DNA of 64,000 nt from Mesorhizobium prunaredense (GCF_900156895.1 NZ_FTPD01000067.1:137766-201765), one strand, 5' to 3'; positions 9,680 to 18,904 are shown, counted from the stretch's first letter. Notes: generated by a model from the sequence alone, not told the origin. Numbers and translations: made by a program.

Positions 9680-10561
9680 TCAGTCTGCCACCGCCGGCTT
9701 GCTGATTTTGTCGGTTGTCAGCGACAGCAAGGTGATTGATGCAAATATGACCGCAGCACCGATTGCTCCGGTCGGCGACAGCCGCTCGCCTAGAAATATG
9801 GCAGCACCAATCGCTCCGAACACGCTCTCTGCGCTGACGACCACCGCGGCATGGCTGGCCGACGTGAAGCGTTGAGCGATCGTCTGGATGCCAAAGGCGG
9901 CCCCGGTCGAAAAGATGCCGAGCACGGCGAGTTCCGGGCCGGCATCGCTGATGGCTGCCAGCGACAGATTACCCAGAAGGGCGCCGAGCGGCAGGGTGAG
10001 CACGGCGGCGCCGAGAAATTGCCCGGCAGCCGCCGCGACCGGCGCGCCATGGGTCTGCATGTGACGGCCAAGCTCCACCATCCACAGCGCGTAGCACGCG
10101 GCCGAAAGTATCGCAGCGAGATCGCCCTGGCTGAAGCTGGCGGTCAAGCCTCCGGACAGCAGCAGGACACCGGCCAATGTCATGGCAGCCGCAAGCCCGC
10201 CGACAGCAGTCGGGCGCTCCCCTATCAGCAACCAGGCCGCGAGCGGTGTCATCACCGTAGCGGTGCTCACCAGGAAACTGGCATTGGTAACCGAAGTGTC
10301 TAGGTAGGAGACCTGCTGGATGATAATGGAAATCGAGAACAGAACGCTGACTTTGGTGAGGCTCATCCAGTAGCCTGGCCCGGATTTCGTTCCCCATTCG
10401 AGCACCGTCAGCGGCGCGACCATGAGCCCCGCGATCAGACAGCGCATGCCCACGGCGCTGAGCGGATCGAGATGATCCAGCACAGTCTTCTGCGCAACGT
10501 TGCCGAAGCCCCAAAAGGCAGCGGCAAGCAGAAGCAGACAGTTGGCCTGCACCTTCGACAT
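9680..10561 (-). CDS. EamA/DMT-superfamily transporter
   Basis: 293 residues with ten predicted membrane helices in two EamA repeats: LLLLAAAFWGFGNVAQKTVLD near the start and ASHAAVVVSAESVFGAIGAAIFLGE in the second half. Such proteins usually export amino acids or other metabolites; the substrate cannot be predicted. The start at MSKVQANC (10561) is preferred, although an in-frame codon at 10591 exists. It lies 48 bases after the small secreted-protein gene, possibly in one transcript. Confidence 0.88.
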   Translation of the reverse strand: MSKVQANCLLLLAAAFWGFGNVAQKTVLDHLDPLSAVGMRCLIAGLMVAPLTVLEWGTKSGPGYWMSLTKVSVLFSISIIIQQVSYLDTSVTNASFLVSTATVMTPLAAWLLIGERPTAVGGLAAAMTLAGVLLLSGGLTASFSQGDLAAILSAACYALWMVELGRHMQTHGAPVAAAAGQFLGAAVLTLPLGALLGNLSLAAISDAGPELAVLGIFSTGAAFGIQTIAQRFTSASHAAVVVSAESVFGAIGAAIFLGERLSPTGAIGAAVIFASITLLSLTTDKISKPAVAD

Positions 10562-10609
10562 ATCGATGTCTCGGCAAAGCTTGCGCCGCAAGGGGCGGAT
10601 CGCTGGTTG

Positions 10610-10918
10610 CTAGCGGGCGGCGAGCTTGTCCCACCGCTTGCAATACAGGTGGACGCCGACGGGCATGATCTCATAGCCGGCGTCATTCAACTGGAGCTTC
10701 ATCTCCTCGAAATGCCGCTTTGAGCCGCTGACGATCGATTCAGGCGTGTAGTCCCAGCCGTTGCGGGCGGCATTGGCCAGGATGTCGGCATAGAGGCGCA
10801 TGCTCGTGATTTTCACATCCGATTCCAGCACCTGCCTGCATCCTCTTGCGAACGACGGCGACTGGGCGGCGGAAAAACTCAAGATCGTGCATGCCAGCAT
10901 TATCGAAACAGGACGCAT
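10610..10918 (-). CDS. small secreted protein of unknown function
   Basis: 102 residues with a Sec signal peptide (MRPVSIMLACTILSFSAAQSPSFA, positions 1-24). The mature part is about 78 residues with two cysteines (C27 and C93), perhaps one disulfide. GGGGAGG precedes ATG 10918; a longer in-frame reading to 11137 crosses the divergent regulator's promoter. No family recognised. It faces a LuxR-type regulator gene and may be its target. Confidence 0.65.
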   Translation of the reverse strand: MRPVSIMLACTILSFSAAQSPSFARGCRQVLESDVKITSMRLYADILANAARNGWDYTPESIVSGSKRHFEEMKLQLNDAGYEIMPVGVHLYCKRWDKLAAR

Positions 10919-10934
10919 GGAAACCTCCCCCTGA

Positions 10935-11029
10935 TTGCCGCTTTTTGCGGCAAACGATTTTGCAATTTGTGCGCCTGCGACGGGATCGGGCAGATGCAGT
11001 ATTCGGCCTCCTGCATTTGTAGTATTCTG
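10935..11029. promoter_or_regulatory. candidate operator region between divergent genes
   Basis: It contains a 7-bp inverted repeat TTGCCGC-TTTTT-GCGGCAA (10935-10953). It also has a direct repeat TGCAGTATTCGG (10995) / TGTAGTATTCTG (11018), spaced 23 bp, about two helical turns. Either could bind the adjacent LuxR-type regulator. This is a sequence observation only. Confidence 0.4.
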
Positions 11030-11048
11030 TCCTGGGACGGGTTCCACC

Positions 11049-12488
11049 ATGACGGTCAATGACGGTTCGAAGGCGCAGACGCTCGATGCCTTGTCGGGTC
11101 GCGAGCGCGCGGTCGCGGAAAAATTCGCAGCCGGCATGACCTATCGCGAAATCGGCAATGCACTTTTCATTGCCCCAACCACTGTTCGCACCCACCTTGC
11201 GGCCATCTACGAAAAACTTGGCGTGCGCACCAAGATCGGGCTCGCGGCGTATTTTGCCGGCGCTTCCGGCGTTCGGCCGGGCGGGCAGTCACCTCCGTCG
11301 GACGCTCCGCCGGTGCTCGCCATATTTCCGATCGAATGCCTGAATTCCGAAGAGCGCTGGCACCGCTTTGCCGACGGCCTGTCGTCAGACATCACCATCA
11401 ACCTGGCGCGATACGCGGGCTTGCCTGTCATCGCCTTCCACACGATGAAATCGCTGGGCAGCAAGCCGGCCGATTTCGCGGCGGACGGCAAGGCGCTCGG
11501 CGCCACCTATTTCGTATCGGGCCAGTTGCGTGCGGACGACCAGAGGATTCGCTTGACGATAGAGCTTGCCGATGCCCGTAGCGGCGTCGACCTGTGGAGG
11601 GAGCGCTACGATCGCCCGGCCGAGGACATTTTCGCGCTGCAGGACAGCCTGACCGAAAGCATCATCAACGTGTTCGCCGGCAGTTACGGAACGCTGGCCA
11701 CGGTCGGCCGCAATGCGGCTCGCCGCAAGCCGCCGGCCAGCTTGCGGGCCTATGATTTTTATCTGCTTGCCCTCGAACAGCACACCACGTTCAGCCGCGC
11801 CGGCAATGCCGAGGCGATCCGCCTGTTTTTGCGCGCGCTGGAGCTTGATCCTGCTTTCGCCAACTGCTGGGCCGAACTCGCCTACGCCTATTCGATCGAG
11901 GCCTGCAACGGCTTTGGCGATGACCTGCTGACGTCGATCGAGAACTGGCGGATCACGGCCGAAAACGCCTTGCGGCTCGACCCGACGGACGGCTGCGCCC
12001 ACGCTTGCCTTGGCAATGTCAGGGCATGCCTTGGCGATCTCGAAGGAGCGGAGCGCGCGCACCAGCGGGCTCTCGAATACGGCTCCAACCACGCCGGCAT
12101 ACTGCCGCTGCTGGCCGGCAGCAAAGCGCTTGTCGCCGGCAATCCAGCCGAGGCGATCCCGCTCATCGAGCGTGCCATGCGCCTCAATCCATTGGCTCCG
12201 CCCTGGTATTTCGGCATGCAAGGCCGCATCCTGTTTGCCGCCGGCAGGCATCGGGAAGCTGTCGCGGCGCTCCGCAGGAGTTCGCCGGAGTCGCCGGACG
12301 TGCTGATGTTCCTGGCGCTTTCGCATGCGGCCATAGGCGAGACCGGCGAGGCGGCGCGCGCCGCGGCCCGCTTGAGAGCCGAATTTCCAGGCTTTTCGGT
12401 GGAACGCTTCATCGCAGGCTATCCGGTGACCAACCGGGACGCTTTGCTTGCCATCCGCCACGCTGCCGAGCTGGCGAAGCTGCCGTAG
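11049..12488 (+). CDS. LuxR-type regulator fused to TolB-like and TPR domains
   Basis: 479 residues. A GerE/LuxR helix-turn-helix occupies 14-70 (LSGRERAVAEKFAAGMTYREI ... TVRTHLAAIYEKLGVRTK). Residues about 88-230 are the TolB/FlgO-like domain seen in adenylate-cyclase-type regulators (VLAIFPIECLNSEERW..FADGLSSDI ... GATYFVSGQLRADD). TPR-like helices follow (240-470). No cyclase catalytic domain is present, so the LuxR head replaces it. Divergent from the secreted-protein/DMT genes, which it may control. The start at MTVNDGSK is preferred to one 38 codons upstream. Confidence 0.85.
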   Translation: MTVNDGSKAQTLDALSGRERAVAEKFAAGMTYREIGNALFIAPTTVRTHLAAIYEKLGVRTKIGLAAYFAGASGVRPGGQSPPSDAPPVLAIFPIECLNSEERWHRFADGLSSDITINLARYAGLPVIAFHTMKSLGSKPADFAADGKALGATYFVSGQLRADDQRIRLTIELADARSGVDLWRERYDRPAEDIFALQDSLTESIINVFAGSYGTLATVGRNAARRKPPASLRAYDFYLLALEQHTTFSRAGNAEAIRLFLRALELDPAFANCWAELAYAYSIEACNGFGDDLLTSIENWRITAENALRLDPTDGCAHACLGNVRACLGDLEGAERAHQRALEYGSNHAGILPLLAGSKALVAGNPAEAIPLIERAMRLNPLAPPWYFGMQGRILFAAGRHREAVAALRRSSPESPDVLMFLALSHAAIGETGEAARAAARLRAEFPGFSVERFIAGYPVTNRDALLAIRHAAELAKLP

Positions 12489-12495
12489 ATGCAAC

Positions 12496-13503
12496 CTACC
12501 GGTCGATCGTCACCATGACGCGTTCGTTGTAGCGCTCACCGGCGACCTTGCCCGGCGCCAGCGCATCGTCGAGCGCCTGCATTGCGGCGGCGTCGAGCTT
12601 GATCGCGGCGGCGGCGACATTCTCCTCGAGGTACTTTCTGCGCTTGGTGCCGGGGATCGGCACGATGTCCAGCCGCAAGTCGCTGCCCTTGTGCAGCAGC
12701 CAGGCCAGCGCGATCTGGCCGGGCTTGACGTCCTTGGCCGCCGCGATGTCGCGGACAATACCGGCGGCCTGCACATTGGCGTCGTAGTTTGCGCCTTGGT
12801 AGCGCGGGTCGCCGCGCCGGAAGTCGCCTTCCGGATAGTCTTCGGCGCGCTTGACGTCGCCGGTGAGAAAGCCGCGGCCAAGCGGCGCGAACGGCACCAG
12901 GCCGATGCCGAGTTCGCTGAGCAACGGGATGATCTCCGGTTCCAGATTGCGTTCCCACAGCGAATATTCGCTCTGCACCGCCGACACCGGATGCACGACA
13001 TGCGCGCGGCCGATGTTGGCCGCACCCGCCTCCGACAGGCCGAAGAAGCGCACCTTGCCTTCAGTGATTAGTTTGCTGACAGCACCCGCCATATCCTCGA
13101 TCGGCACCGCCGGGTCGACGCGGTGCTGGTAGAGCAGGTCGATATGGTCGGTGGCGAGCCGGCTGAGCGAGCCGTCCACCGCCTCACGGATATGCTCCGG
13201 CCGGCTGTTGCGGTCAGTGCCGATCTGCTTGCCGTTTTCGATACGGAAGCCGAATTTGGTGGCGATCGTCACCTCGTCGCGCCGGCCCTTCAGCGCGCGG
13301 CCGAGCAGTGCCTCATTGGTGTGCGGGCCATAGACTTCCGCCGTATCGAAGAAGGTGCAGCCGAGCTCGATCGCGCGATGCAGTGTGGCAATCGATTCCG
13401 CCTCGTCGGCCGGGCCGTAGGACTGGCTCATGCCCATGCAGCCGAGGCCGATCACCGATACCCGCAGCCCTTGGCTGCCCAGCTTGCGTGTGCTCAAGGT
13501 CAT
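12496..13503 (-). CDS. aldo/keto reductase
   Basis: 335 residues, TIM-barrel aldo/keto reductase of the YajO/IolS/AKR13-like group. The catalytic tetrad is visible as D and Y in FFDTAEVYGPHTNE, K in VTIATKFGF and H in DLLYQHRVDP. The C-terminal NADPH-binding PIPGTKRRKYLEENV motif is intact. It reduces aldehydes or ketones with NADPH; the substrate is unknown. Start at MTLSTRKLG has GGAGAT upstream; a 103-codon longer reading has no family support. It is convergent with the LuxR/TPR gene. Confidence 0.94.
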   Translation of the reverse strand: MTLSTRKLGSQGLRVSVIGLGCMGMSQSYGPADEAESIATLHRAIELGCTFFDTAEVYGPHTNEALLGRALKGRRDEVTIATKFGFRIENGKQIGTDRNSRPEHIREAVDGSLSRLATDHIDLLYQHRVDPAVPIEDMAGAVSKLITEGKVRFFGLSEAGAANIGRAHVVHPVSAVQSEYSLWERNLEPEIIPLLSELGIGLVPFAPLGRGFLTGDVKRAEDYPEGDFRRGDPRYQGANYDANVQAAGIVRDIAAAKDVKPGQIALAWLLHKGSDLRLDIVPIPGTKRRKYLEENVAAAAIKLDAAAMQALDDALAPGKVAGERYNERVMVTIDR

Positions 13504-13732
13504 GGATGAGATCTCCGGATAAGCGTCAGGGTTCGTGGGCGTCAGGACTATTGCGTCAGGACCATATAGAGCGCTCGCTCGGTTTCCACAGTCGCTCGGT
13601 CGAGGCTGATCGCACGATCGTGTGAGCTTTTCTCCTAAGCGCCTTGCCCAGTGTTGCCCAGTGCCTGGAAATTGACAGAACACCCGGTCTCGGCCATCCT
13701 TATACCAGCCGCCTTTTCCTGCGGCGGCGTGT

Positions 13733-13969
13733 ATGAGCGAGTCCATGGCCAGTTCCGTCACCAGCCAGAATTCCAAGCGTGCCGCGGTGCGCAAGGCGCT
13801 CGACCGCCACAAGGTCTACATCACCGCGCAGAGCTTTTCCGCCGGCGCCTACAAGGCGCGTGTCCTCGTCGACGGCGAGGCCTATTGGGTCGACGAATTC
13901 CGGCTGAGCCAGCTCCAGCAGGGTCTGTCGCCGGCCGAGCTCGAACTGACGCCGGCCACCGACGATTGA
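13733..13969 (+). CDS. small protein of unknown function
   Basis: 78 residues (MSESMASSVTSQNSKRAAV...). A basic N-terminal helix (KRAAVRKALDRHKVY) is followed by a beta-rich stretch (SAGAYKARVLVDGEAYWVDEFRLS). No signal peptide or membrane helix. Codon use is typical of the chromosome. A Met at codon 5 is an alternative start. The 229 bases upstream to the reductase show no gene. Confidence 0.55.
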   Translation: MSESMASSVTSQNSKRAAVRKALDRHKVYITAQSFSAGAYKARVLVDGEAYWVDEFRLSQLQQGLSPAELELTPATDD

Positions 13970-14078
13970 GCCCGTGACATCCATCCCTTCGTCATCCAAG
14001 GGCGGAGCAGGAGCGAAGCGACGTCGCGGAGACTTTGCCGTGATCTGTGAACGCCGCTGCGATGGAATTTTGATGCTG

Positions 14079-14265
14079 GCGGGACAGCGCCCCCCTCCGT
14101 CCTGCCGGACATCTCCCCCACGAGGGGGGAGATTGGCAGCGTCACTGCGGGCGCCCTCTTTGCAACGTCGGAGATTGGCGAAAGAGGTCGCGACATCCGA
14201 TCTCCCCCCGTGTGGGGGAGATGCCAAGTTTTGGCAAAGAGGGCAGGACAGAGGGGGCCGCGAAG
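14079..14265. repeat. complete palindromic MITE-like element upstream of ligD
   Basis: About 187 bp with terminal inverted repeats AGCGCCCCCCTCCGTCCTGCC / GGCAGGACAGAGGGGGCC. The right half is the variant with AAGTTTTGGCAAAGAG inserted before the GGCAGGAC end. It ends 45 bp before ligD. Confidence 0.88.
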
Positions 14266-14310
14266 GAATGAGACGCTGGTTGCTGACTGCCGCGCGCTTC
14301 GGTCTTTGAC

Positions 14311-16797
14311 ATGCCAGCTCCCTCCAAACTCAAGGCCTATCGCGCCAAGCGCGAATTCAGCAAGACGCCGGAGCCCGCCGGCGGACTGGTTGCCGCAGAA
14401 GGCAATCGCTTCGTCGTGCACAAGCATCACGCTACTGCCGACCATTACGATCTTCGCCTGCAGGTCGGCGATGTGCTGAAGAGCTGGGCGGTGCCTCGCG
14501 GCCCGTCGCTCAATCCGGCCGACAAGCGGCTGGCGGTCGAGACCGAGGACCATCCGCTCGAATATATCGACTTCGAAGGCGTCATTCCCGAGGGCGAATA
14601 TGGCGGCGGGCCGATGATCGTCTGGGACACCGGCGTCTGGGCGCCGATGGACGATGTCGAAAAGAGCCTGCGCACCGGCTCCTTCAAATTTCGTCTCGCC
14701 GGCGAGAAACTGAATGGCGGCTGGATGCTGACCAGGCTGAAACCGAAGCCCGGCGAGGATGAGGGCAAAAAGAACTGGCTGCTGTTCAAGGAGCGCGACC
14801 TCGCCGCCGACGCCAGGCTCGACATACTGGAAGCCCGGCCGGAAAGCGTCAAATCCGGCCGCCGCATCGAGGAGCTGGTGGCAACCCCGAAGCCTGCCGC
14901 AAGGCCTGCTAAACCGGTGGCATTGAAACCCGGTGCGCTGCCGGGTGCGGTCAAGGCGCCGCTGCCTTCCCGGATCGAGCCGCAGCTCGCCACGCAGGTT
15001 CCGAAGCCGCCGGGCGGCGAAGGCCCTGCGGAAAAAACGCTGGAAATCTGGCTGCACGAGATAAAATTCGACGGCTACCGCACCATGGCGCATCTGGCCG
15101 ACGGCGCGGTCAAATTGATCACCCGCGCCGGCCTCGATTGGACCAGGCGCTATGGCGACCTGCCGCTCGCCTTTGCCAGGCTGCCCTGCCGCGATGCAAC
15201 CGTCGACGGCGAGGTCGTCGTGCTCGACGCCGAGGGCATCAGCCGCTTTGCCCTTTTGCAGGAGGCGCTGGCCGAGGGCGCCGGCAACAAGCTCCACTTC
15301 TATGCCTTCGACCTGTTGTATCTCGACGGCTGGGACCTGAGAAAAGCGCCGCTCGGCCGGCGCAAGGCGCTGCTGTCGCAATTGCTGTCCGGCCTGGGCG
15401 CCAACTCCGCCATCCAGTTCTCAGACCACGTCGAAGGCGATGGCCAGGCGCTCTACGACCAGGCCTCCGAGATGGGGCTGGAAGGCATCGTCTCCAAGCG
15501 CGCCACCGCGATCTACCAGAGCGGCCGCACCAAGACCTGGACCAAGACCAAGGCGCTGAAGACCGGCGATTTCGTCATCGCCGGCTACACCACCTCCGCC
15601 GCAGCCGAGGGGCTGGCCGCACTCGGGCTCGGCGAATTCGAGGATGGCGAGCTGCACTATCGCGGCAAGGTCGGCACCGGCTTCGACGCCGCCACCGCCA
15701 CCGCGTTGCTGGCCCGGCTGGAGCCGCTGCGCGCCGGCGCCACTGCACCCGAAGGGGTTCCACGCGAAATCATGCGCGAGATGAACTGGGTGCGGCCGCT
15801 GCTTTCGGCGCATATCCACTATGCCAACCGGACCACCGATAATGCGCTGCGCCATGCCGTGTTCCGCGGGCTGCGCGACGTCGGCCTGTCGACGCCTGTA
15901 TCGGCCAGGCGCAAGCGGCTGATCGCCGAGGCCGACCTCGCCACGATCTGGGTGACCAACCCGACGCGGCGGCTGTTCGGCAGAACCGGACCGACCAAGC
16001 TCGATATCGCCGTCTATTACGCGCTGGTCGGCGACTTCATGCTGCCGCACATTTTGGGCCGCCCGGTATCACTGGTGCGCTGCCCGACCGGCAAGCCGCA
16101 GGACTGCTTCTTCCAGCGCCATGCCTTCACCGGCATGCCGAAATCGGTGGCGACTTTCGAGGCGACCAATTCCGAGGGCGAGACCAAATTCTACCTGTCG
16201 GTCGAGGACGCCAAGGGCTATCTGGCGCTGGCGCAGTTCGGCGTCGTCGAGTTCCACACCTGGGGCACCCACCGCACGCGCCTCGACAAACCCGACCTGA
16301 TCGTCTTCGACCTCGATCCGGGCGAGGGGGTTAGCTGGCGCGAGGTGGTCGAGGCGGCGGTGCATATCCGCGCTGAACTGGAGGCGATCGGGCTGGTGCC
16401 GTTTGCCAAAACCTCGGGCGGCAAGGGCATCCACATATCAGTGCCGGTGACGCAAAAACAGAACTGGAAGAAGCTGCACCAGGCGACCAGCGCCATCTCC
16501 TCGGCGTTGGCTGCCACCGCGCCCGACACCTTCACCACCACGATGGGCAAGGACAAACGCAAGCGGCGTATCTTCATCGACTACCATCGCAACGCGCGCG
16601 GCCACACTTCGGCGGCACCCTACTCGCTGCGCGCCCGCACCAACCTGCCGGCCTCGACGCCGGTGAGCTGGTCCGATCTGGAATCCATCGACGCTCCGGA
16701 AGATTTGAATTATTCTTCGCTGCCGGGCCTTCTGGCCACCTCCGGCGATCCCTGGGCCGACATGGAAGATTTCGCTAGGGATTTGCCGGTATTGTGA
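14311..16797 (+). CDS. ligD: multifunctional NHEJ DNA ligase D
   Basis: 828 residues in the order phosphoesterase - ligase - polymerase. The 3'-phosphoesterase domain covers about 25-150 (FVVHKHHATADHYDLRLQ ... PEGEYGGG). The ATP-dependent ligase covers about 215-510, with nucleotidyl lysine in HEIKFDGYR (near 252) and motif GLEGIVSKRA. The primase-polymerase domain covers about 535-820 (VGDFMLPHILGRPVSLVRCP, DLIVFDLDPGEGVSW, TSGGKGIHISVPV). It repairs double-strand breaks with Ku, whose gene follows. All catalytic blocks look intact. Confidence 0.97.
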   Translation: MPAPSKLKAYRAKREFSKTPEPAGGLVAAEGNRFVVHKHHATADHYDLRLQVGDVLKSWAVPRGPSLNPADKRLAVETEDHPLEYIDFEGVIPEGEYGGGPMIVWDTGVWAPMDDVEKSLRTGSFKFRLAGEKLNGGWMLTRLKPKPGEDEGKKNWLLFKERDLAADARLDILEARPESVKSGRRIEELVATPKPAARPAKPVALKPGALPGAVKAPLPSRIEPQLATQVPKPPGGEGPAEKTLEIWLHEIKFDGYRTMAHLADGAVKLITRAGLDWTRRYGDLPLAFARLPCRDATVDGEVVVLDAEGISRFALLQEALAEGAGNKLHFYAFDLLYLDGWDLRKAPLGRRKALLSQLLSGLGANSAIQFSDHVEGDGQALYDQASEMGLEGIVSKRATAIYQSGRTKTWTKTKALKTGDFVIAGYTTSAAAEGLAALGLGEFEDGELHYRGKVGTGFDAATATALLARLEPLRAGATAPEGVPREIMREMNWVRPLLSAHIHYANRTTDNALRHAVFRGLRDVGLSTPVSARRKRLIAEADLATIWVTNPTRRLFGRTGPTKLDIAVYYALVGDFMLPHILGRPVSLVRCPTGKPQDCFFQRHAFTGMPKSVATFEATNSEGETKFYLSVEDAKGYLALAQFGVVEFHTWGTHRTRLDKPDLIVFDLDPGEGVSWREVVEAAVHIRAELEAIGLVPFAKTSGGKGIHISVPVTQKQNWKKLHQATSAISSALAATAPDTFTTTMGKDKRKRRIFIDYHRNARGHTSAAPYSLRARTNLPASTPVSWSDLESIDAPEDLNYSSLPGLLATSGDPWADMEDFARDLPVL

Positions 16798-16814
16798 GGG
16801 CGATGTAGGTTTTG

Positions 16815-16849
16815 CGCAGCGCCGTTCGTCCTTTGGACGAAGCGCTGCG
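16815..16849 (+). promoter_or_regulatory. strong hairpin between ligD and ku
   Basis: GCAGCGC (16816-16822) and TTCGTCC (16825-16831) pair with GGACGAA (16835-16841) and GCGCTGC (16842-16848), leaving a 2-base bulge and a TTT loop. No U-tract follows, so it is more likely an mRNA-stability or attenuation element than a terminator. Confidence 0.55.
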
Positions 16850-16886
16850 AACAGTTCGACGGTGCACGGCCGCGTAGGAGAGTTTC

Positions 16887-17801
16887 ATGGCGCCCAGGGC
16901 AAGTTGGAAAGGTTACCTCAAGCTCAGTCTCGTCAGCTGTCCGGTCCGGCTGTATCCGGCGACGAGTGCCAGTGAGCGGATCAGCTTCAACCAGCTACAC
17001 AAGGACACCCACAACCGCATCAACATGAAGCCGGTCGATCCCGAGCTCGGGCTGGTCGAGCGCTCGGACCTGGTCAAGGGTTACGAATACGAGGACAAGC
17101 AGTACATCATCATCGAAGATGCCGACCTCGAGGCGGTGCGCATCGAATCCAACCACACGATGAACATCGAAGCCTTCGTCGACGAGCATTCGGTCGACGT
17201 CATCTATCAGGACGCGCCCTATTTTCTGGCGCCGGATGGCGCGATGGCCGAGGAGACTTTCGCGGTGCTGCGCGAAGCCATGCGCAAATCCGGCAAGCTG
17301 GCGATCGCCCGCCTGGTGCTGTCCAGCCGCGAGCGCGTGGTGACGATCGGCGCGCGCGAGAACGGCATGTTCGTCTGCACCTTGAGGAACCCGAACGAAG
17401 TGCGCGGCACGGCTGAATATTTCGGCAACATCCCGGCCGGCAAGCCCGACCCCGAAATGCTGCAGCTCGCCGAAGCGCTGATCAAGCAGAAGGAAACCAC
17501 CTTCGATCCGAAGAACTATGAGGACCGCTATGAGATCGCGCTGATGGCGATGATCCGCGAGAAGCTCAAGGGCCACAAGCCGATCATTGCCGCCGCCCCC
17601 GAGCGCGGCAATGTCATCAACCTGATGGATGCGCTGAAGGCCAGCCTGTCGCAATCGGCCAAGCCGCCGGCCAAGAGCAAGAGCAAGGCCGATGAAGCGG
17701 CGAAACCGGCAACGAAATCCGCCAAGGGCGGCGCCGGCGCGGCCAAGGAAAATCCGCTCAAGGCCAATCTGCTCAAGGCCGTCGGCAAGAGCAAAGGGTG
17801 A
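16887..17801 (+). CDS. ku: NHEJ DNA-end-binding protein Ku
   Basis: 304 residues. The bacterial Ku core is at 1-200 (ASWKGYLKLSLVSCPVRLYPAT ... KGYEYEDKQYIIIEDADLEAV ... RMVL-like ARLVLSSRERVV). A flexible Lys/Ala/Pro tail (240-304) is typical of rhizobial Ku and binds DNA or LigD. It encircles broken ends and recruits LigD. GTAGGAGAG precedes the ATG. The last codon overlaps the GTG start of the BRCT/TPR gene (GTGA), so the three genes act as one NHEJ operon. Confidence 0.97.
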   Translation: MAPRASWKGYLKLSLVSCPVRLYPATSASERISFNQLHKDTHNRINMKPVDPELGLVERSDLVKGYEYEDKQYIIIEDADLEAVRIESNHTMNIEAFVDEHSVDVIYQDAPYFLAPDGAMAEETFAVLREAMRKSGKLAIARLVLSSRERVVTIGARENGMFVCTLRNPNEVRGTAEYFGNIPAGKPDPEMLQLAEALIKQKETTFDPKNYEDRYEIALMAMIREKLKGHKPIIAAAPERGNVINLMDALKASLSQSAKPPAKSKSKADEAAKPATKSAKGGAGAAKENPLKANLLKAVGKSKG

Positions 17802-18904
17802 CGGCGCCCTCCGGTATAATTTCCGGCAGCGTCTTCGGAGCGATCGGCGCGCTGGCGGCGTTCCCGCTGAGGCTGGCGGCGCGTGAAGTCGAGCGCCGGC
17901 AGGGCCAGTTGCGGCGCGGCGTTAACAGGCGCACCAGCCATGTCGTGTTCGGCCGCACACTTCTGGCCAAGGCCGGGGATGCCGAGATCGAGCGCCGCGT
18001 CGCCGCCGAGCGTGCGGCCGGGCGCAAGCTGATCAGCGAAAACGGTTTTTTGCGCCTGCTCGGGCTGATCAAGGCGCCGGAGGCCTCGGCGCTGTCGCGG
18101 CTGTCGCTTCTCGATCAATCGCGATTGGCCGCATCCGACCTCGACCTGTTGTCGCTGTTCGATGCCTTCGAGCATGATTGCGAACCCTATTCGTTTCGCG
18201 ATTTGATCCTGGCCCGCAAATATGCCGGGCTGATTGCCGGTGGCGCCTCGTGGGGGGCGATCGCGCGCTCGGTGCACCGCTCCGGTCCGGTCGCCTCGCT
18301 GACCGCCAAGTCGCTGAATGTCGGCTCGCAGCATGGTCGTGCCAATGCGATCTACCTCGAAGGCGGACAGAGCGAACTCGACGGCCAGTTGCTGTTCGAT
18401 TTGGGATCGCCGGATGACGACACGCTGGAAGAACTGTTCGCTGATGCCGAAGCCGCGGAAGAGGCTGAAGACCACGAGCAGGCGGCGGTACTCTACCAGC
18501 GCTGCCTGGCCATCGACCCGAGCGACGCCATCGCCGCCTTCAACCGCGCCAACTGCCTGCGCGGCGCCGGCCGTGTGAATGAGGCGGCGCATGACTATGC
18601 CCGCGCCATCAAGTGCGACCCGGGCTTTGTCGAGGCCTGGTTCAATCTGGCCGGGCTGATGAGCGATGAGGGCCGCGACGCCTCGGCGCGACGGCATCTG
18701 CAAAAGGCGATCGCGCTCGATGCCAATTATGCCGATGCGGTGTTCAACCTGGCAAGGTTGGAGTTCGACGCCGGCAACCTCGCCGAGGCGCGGCGAAACT
18801 GGGCGCGCTATCTCGAGCTCGACGCCAGCTCCGAATGGGCGCGCATGGCGGCCAAGGGTATTCAGTTCATCGATTTGCAACTGGCGCGGATGTCGGCGGG
18901 GTGA
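17798..18904 (+). CDS. BRCT-like / MerR-like HTH / TPR protein coupled to ku
   Basis: 368 residues, GTG start sharing GTGA with the ku stop. Residues about 6-92 follow a BRCT pattern: ISGSVFGAIGAL, a basic helix REVERRQGQL, NRRTSHVVFG, and ISENGFLRLLG. Residues about 105-165 contain a MerR-type helix (EPYSFRDLILARKYAGLIAGGASWGAIARSV). Residues about 220-360 hold three to four TPRs (AAVLYQRCLAIDPSDAIAAF, AAHDYARAIKCDPGFVEAWF, ARRHLQKAIALDANYADAVF). The coupling suggests a scaffold or regulator for end joining; that role is inferred. The BRCT call rests on pattern only. Confidence 0.8.
   Translation: MTAPSGIISGSVFGAIGALAAFPLRLAAREVERRQGQLRRGVNRRTSHVVFGRTLLAKAGDAEIERRVAAERAAGRKLISENGFLRLLGLIKAPEASALSRLSLLDQSRLAASDLDLLSLFDAFEHDCEPYSFRDLILARKYAGLIAGGASWGAIARSVHRSGPVASLTAKSLNVGSQHGRANAIYLEGGQSELDGQLLFDLGSPDDDTLEELFADAEAAEEAEDHEQAAVLYQRCLAIDPSDAIAAFNRANCLRGAGRVNEAAHDYARAIKCDPGFVEAWFNLAGLMSDEGRDASARRHLQKAIALDANYADAVFNLARLEFDAGNLAEARRNWARYLELDASSEWARMAAKGIQFIDLQLARMSAG

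Noticed and set aside
6636..9875. 1079-codon plus-strand frame opposite the sugar ABC operon
   Set aside because: Runs through three antisense genes and two palindromic repeats; low-complexity His/Arg/Asp-rich product.
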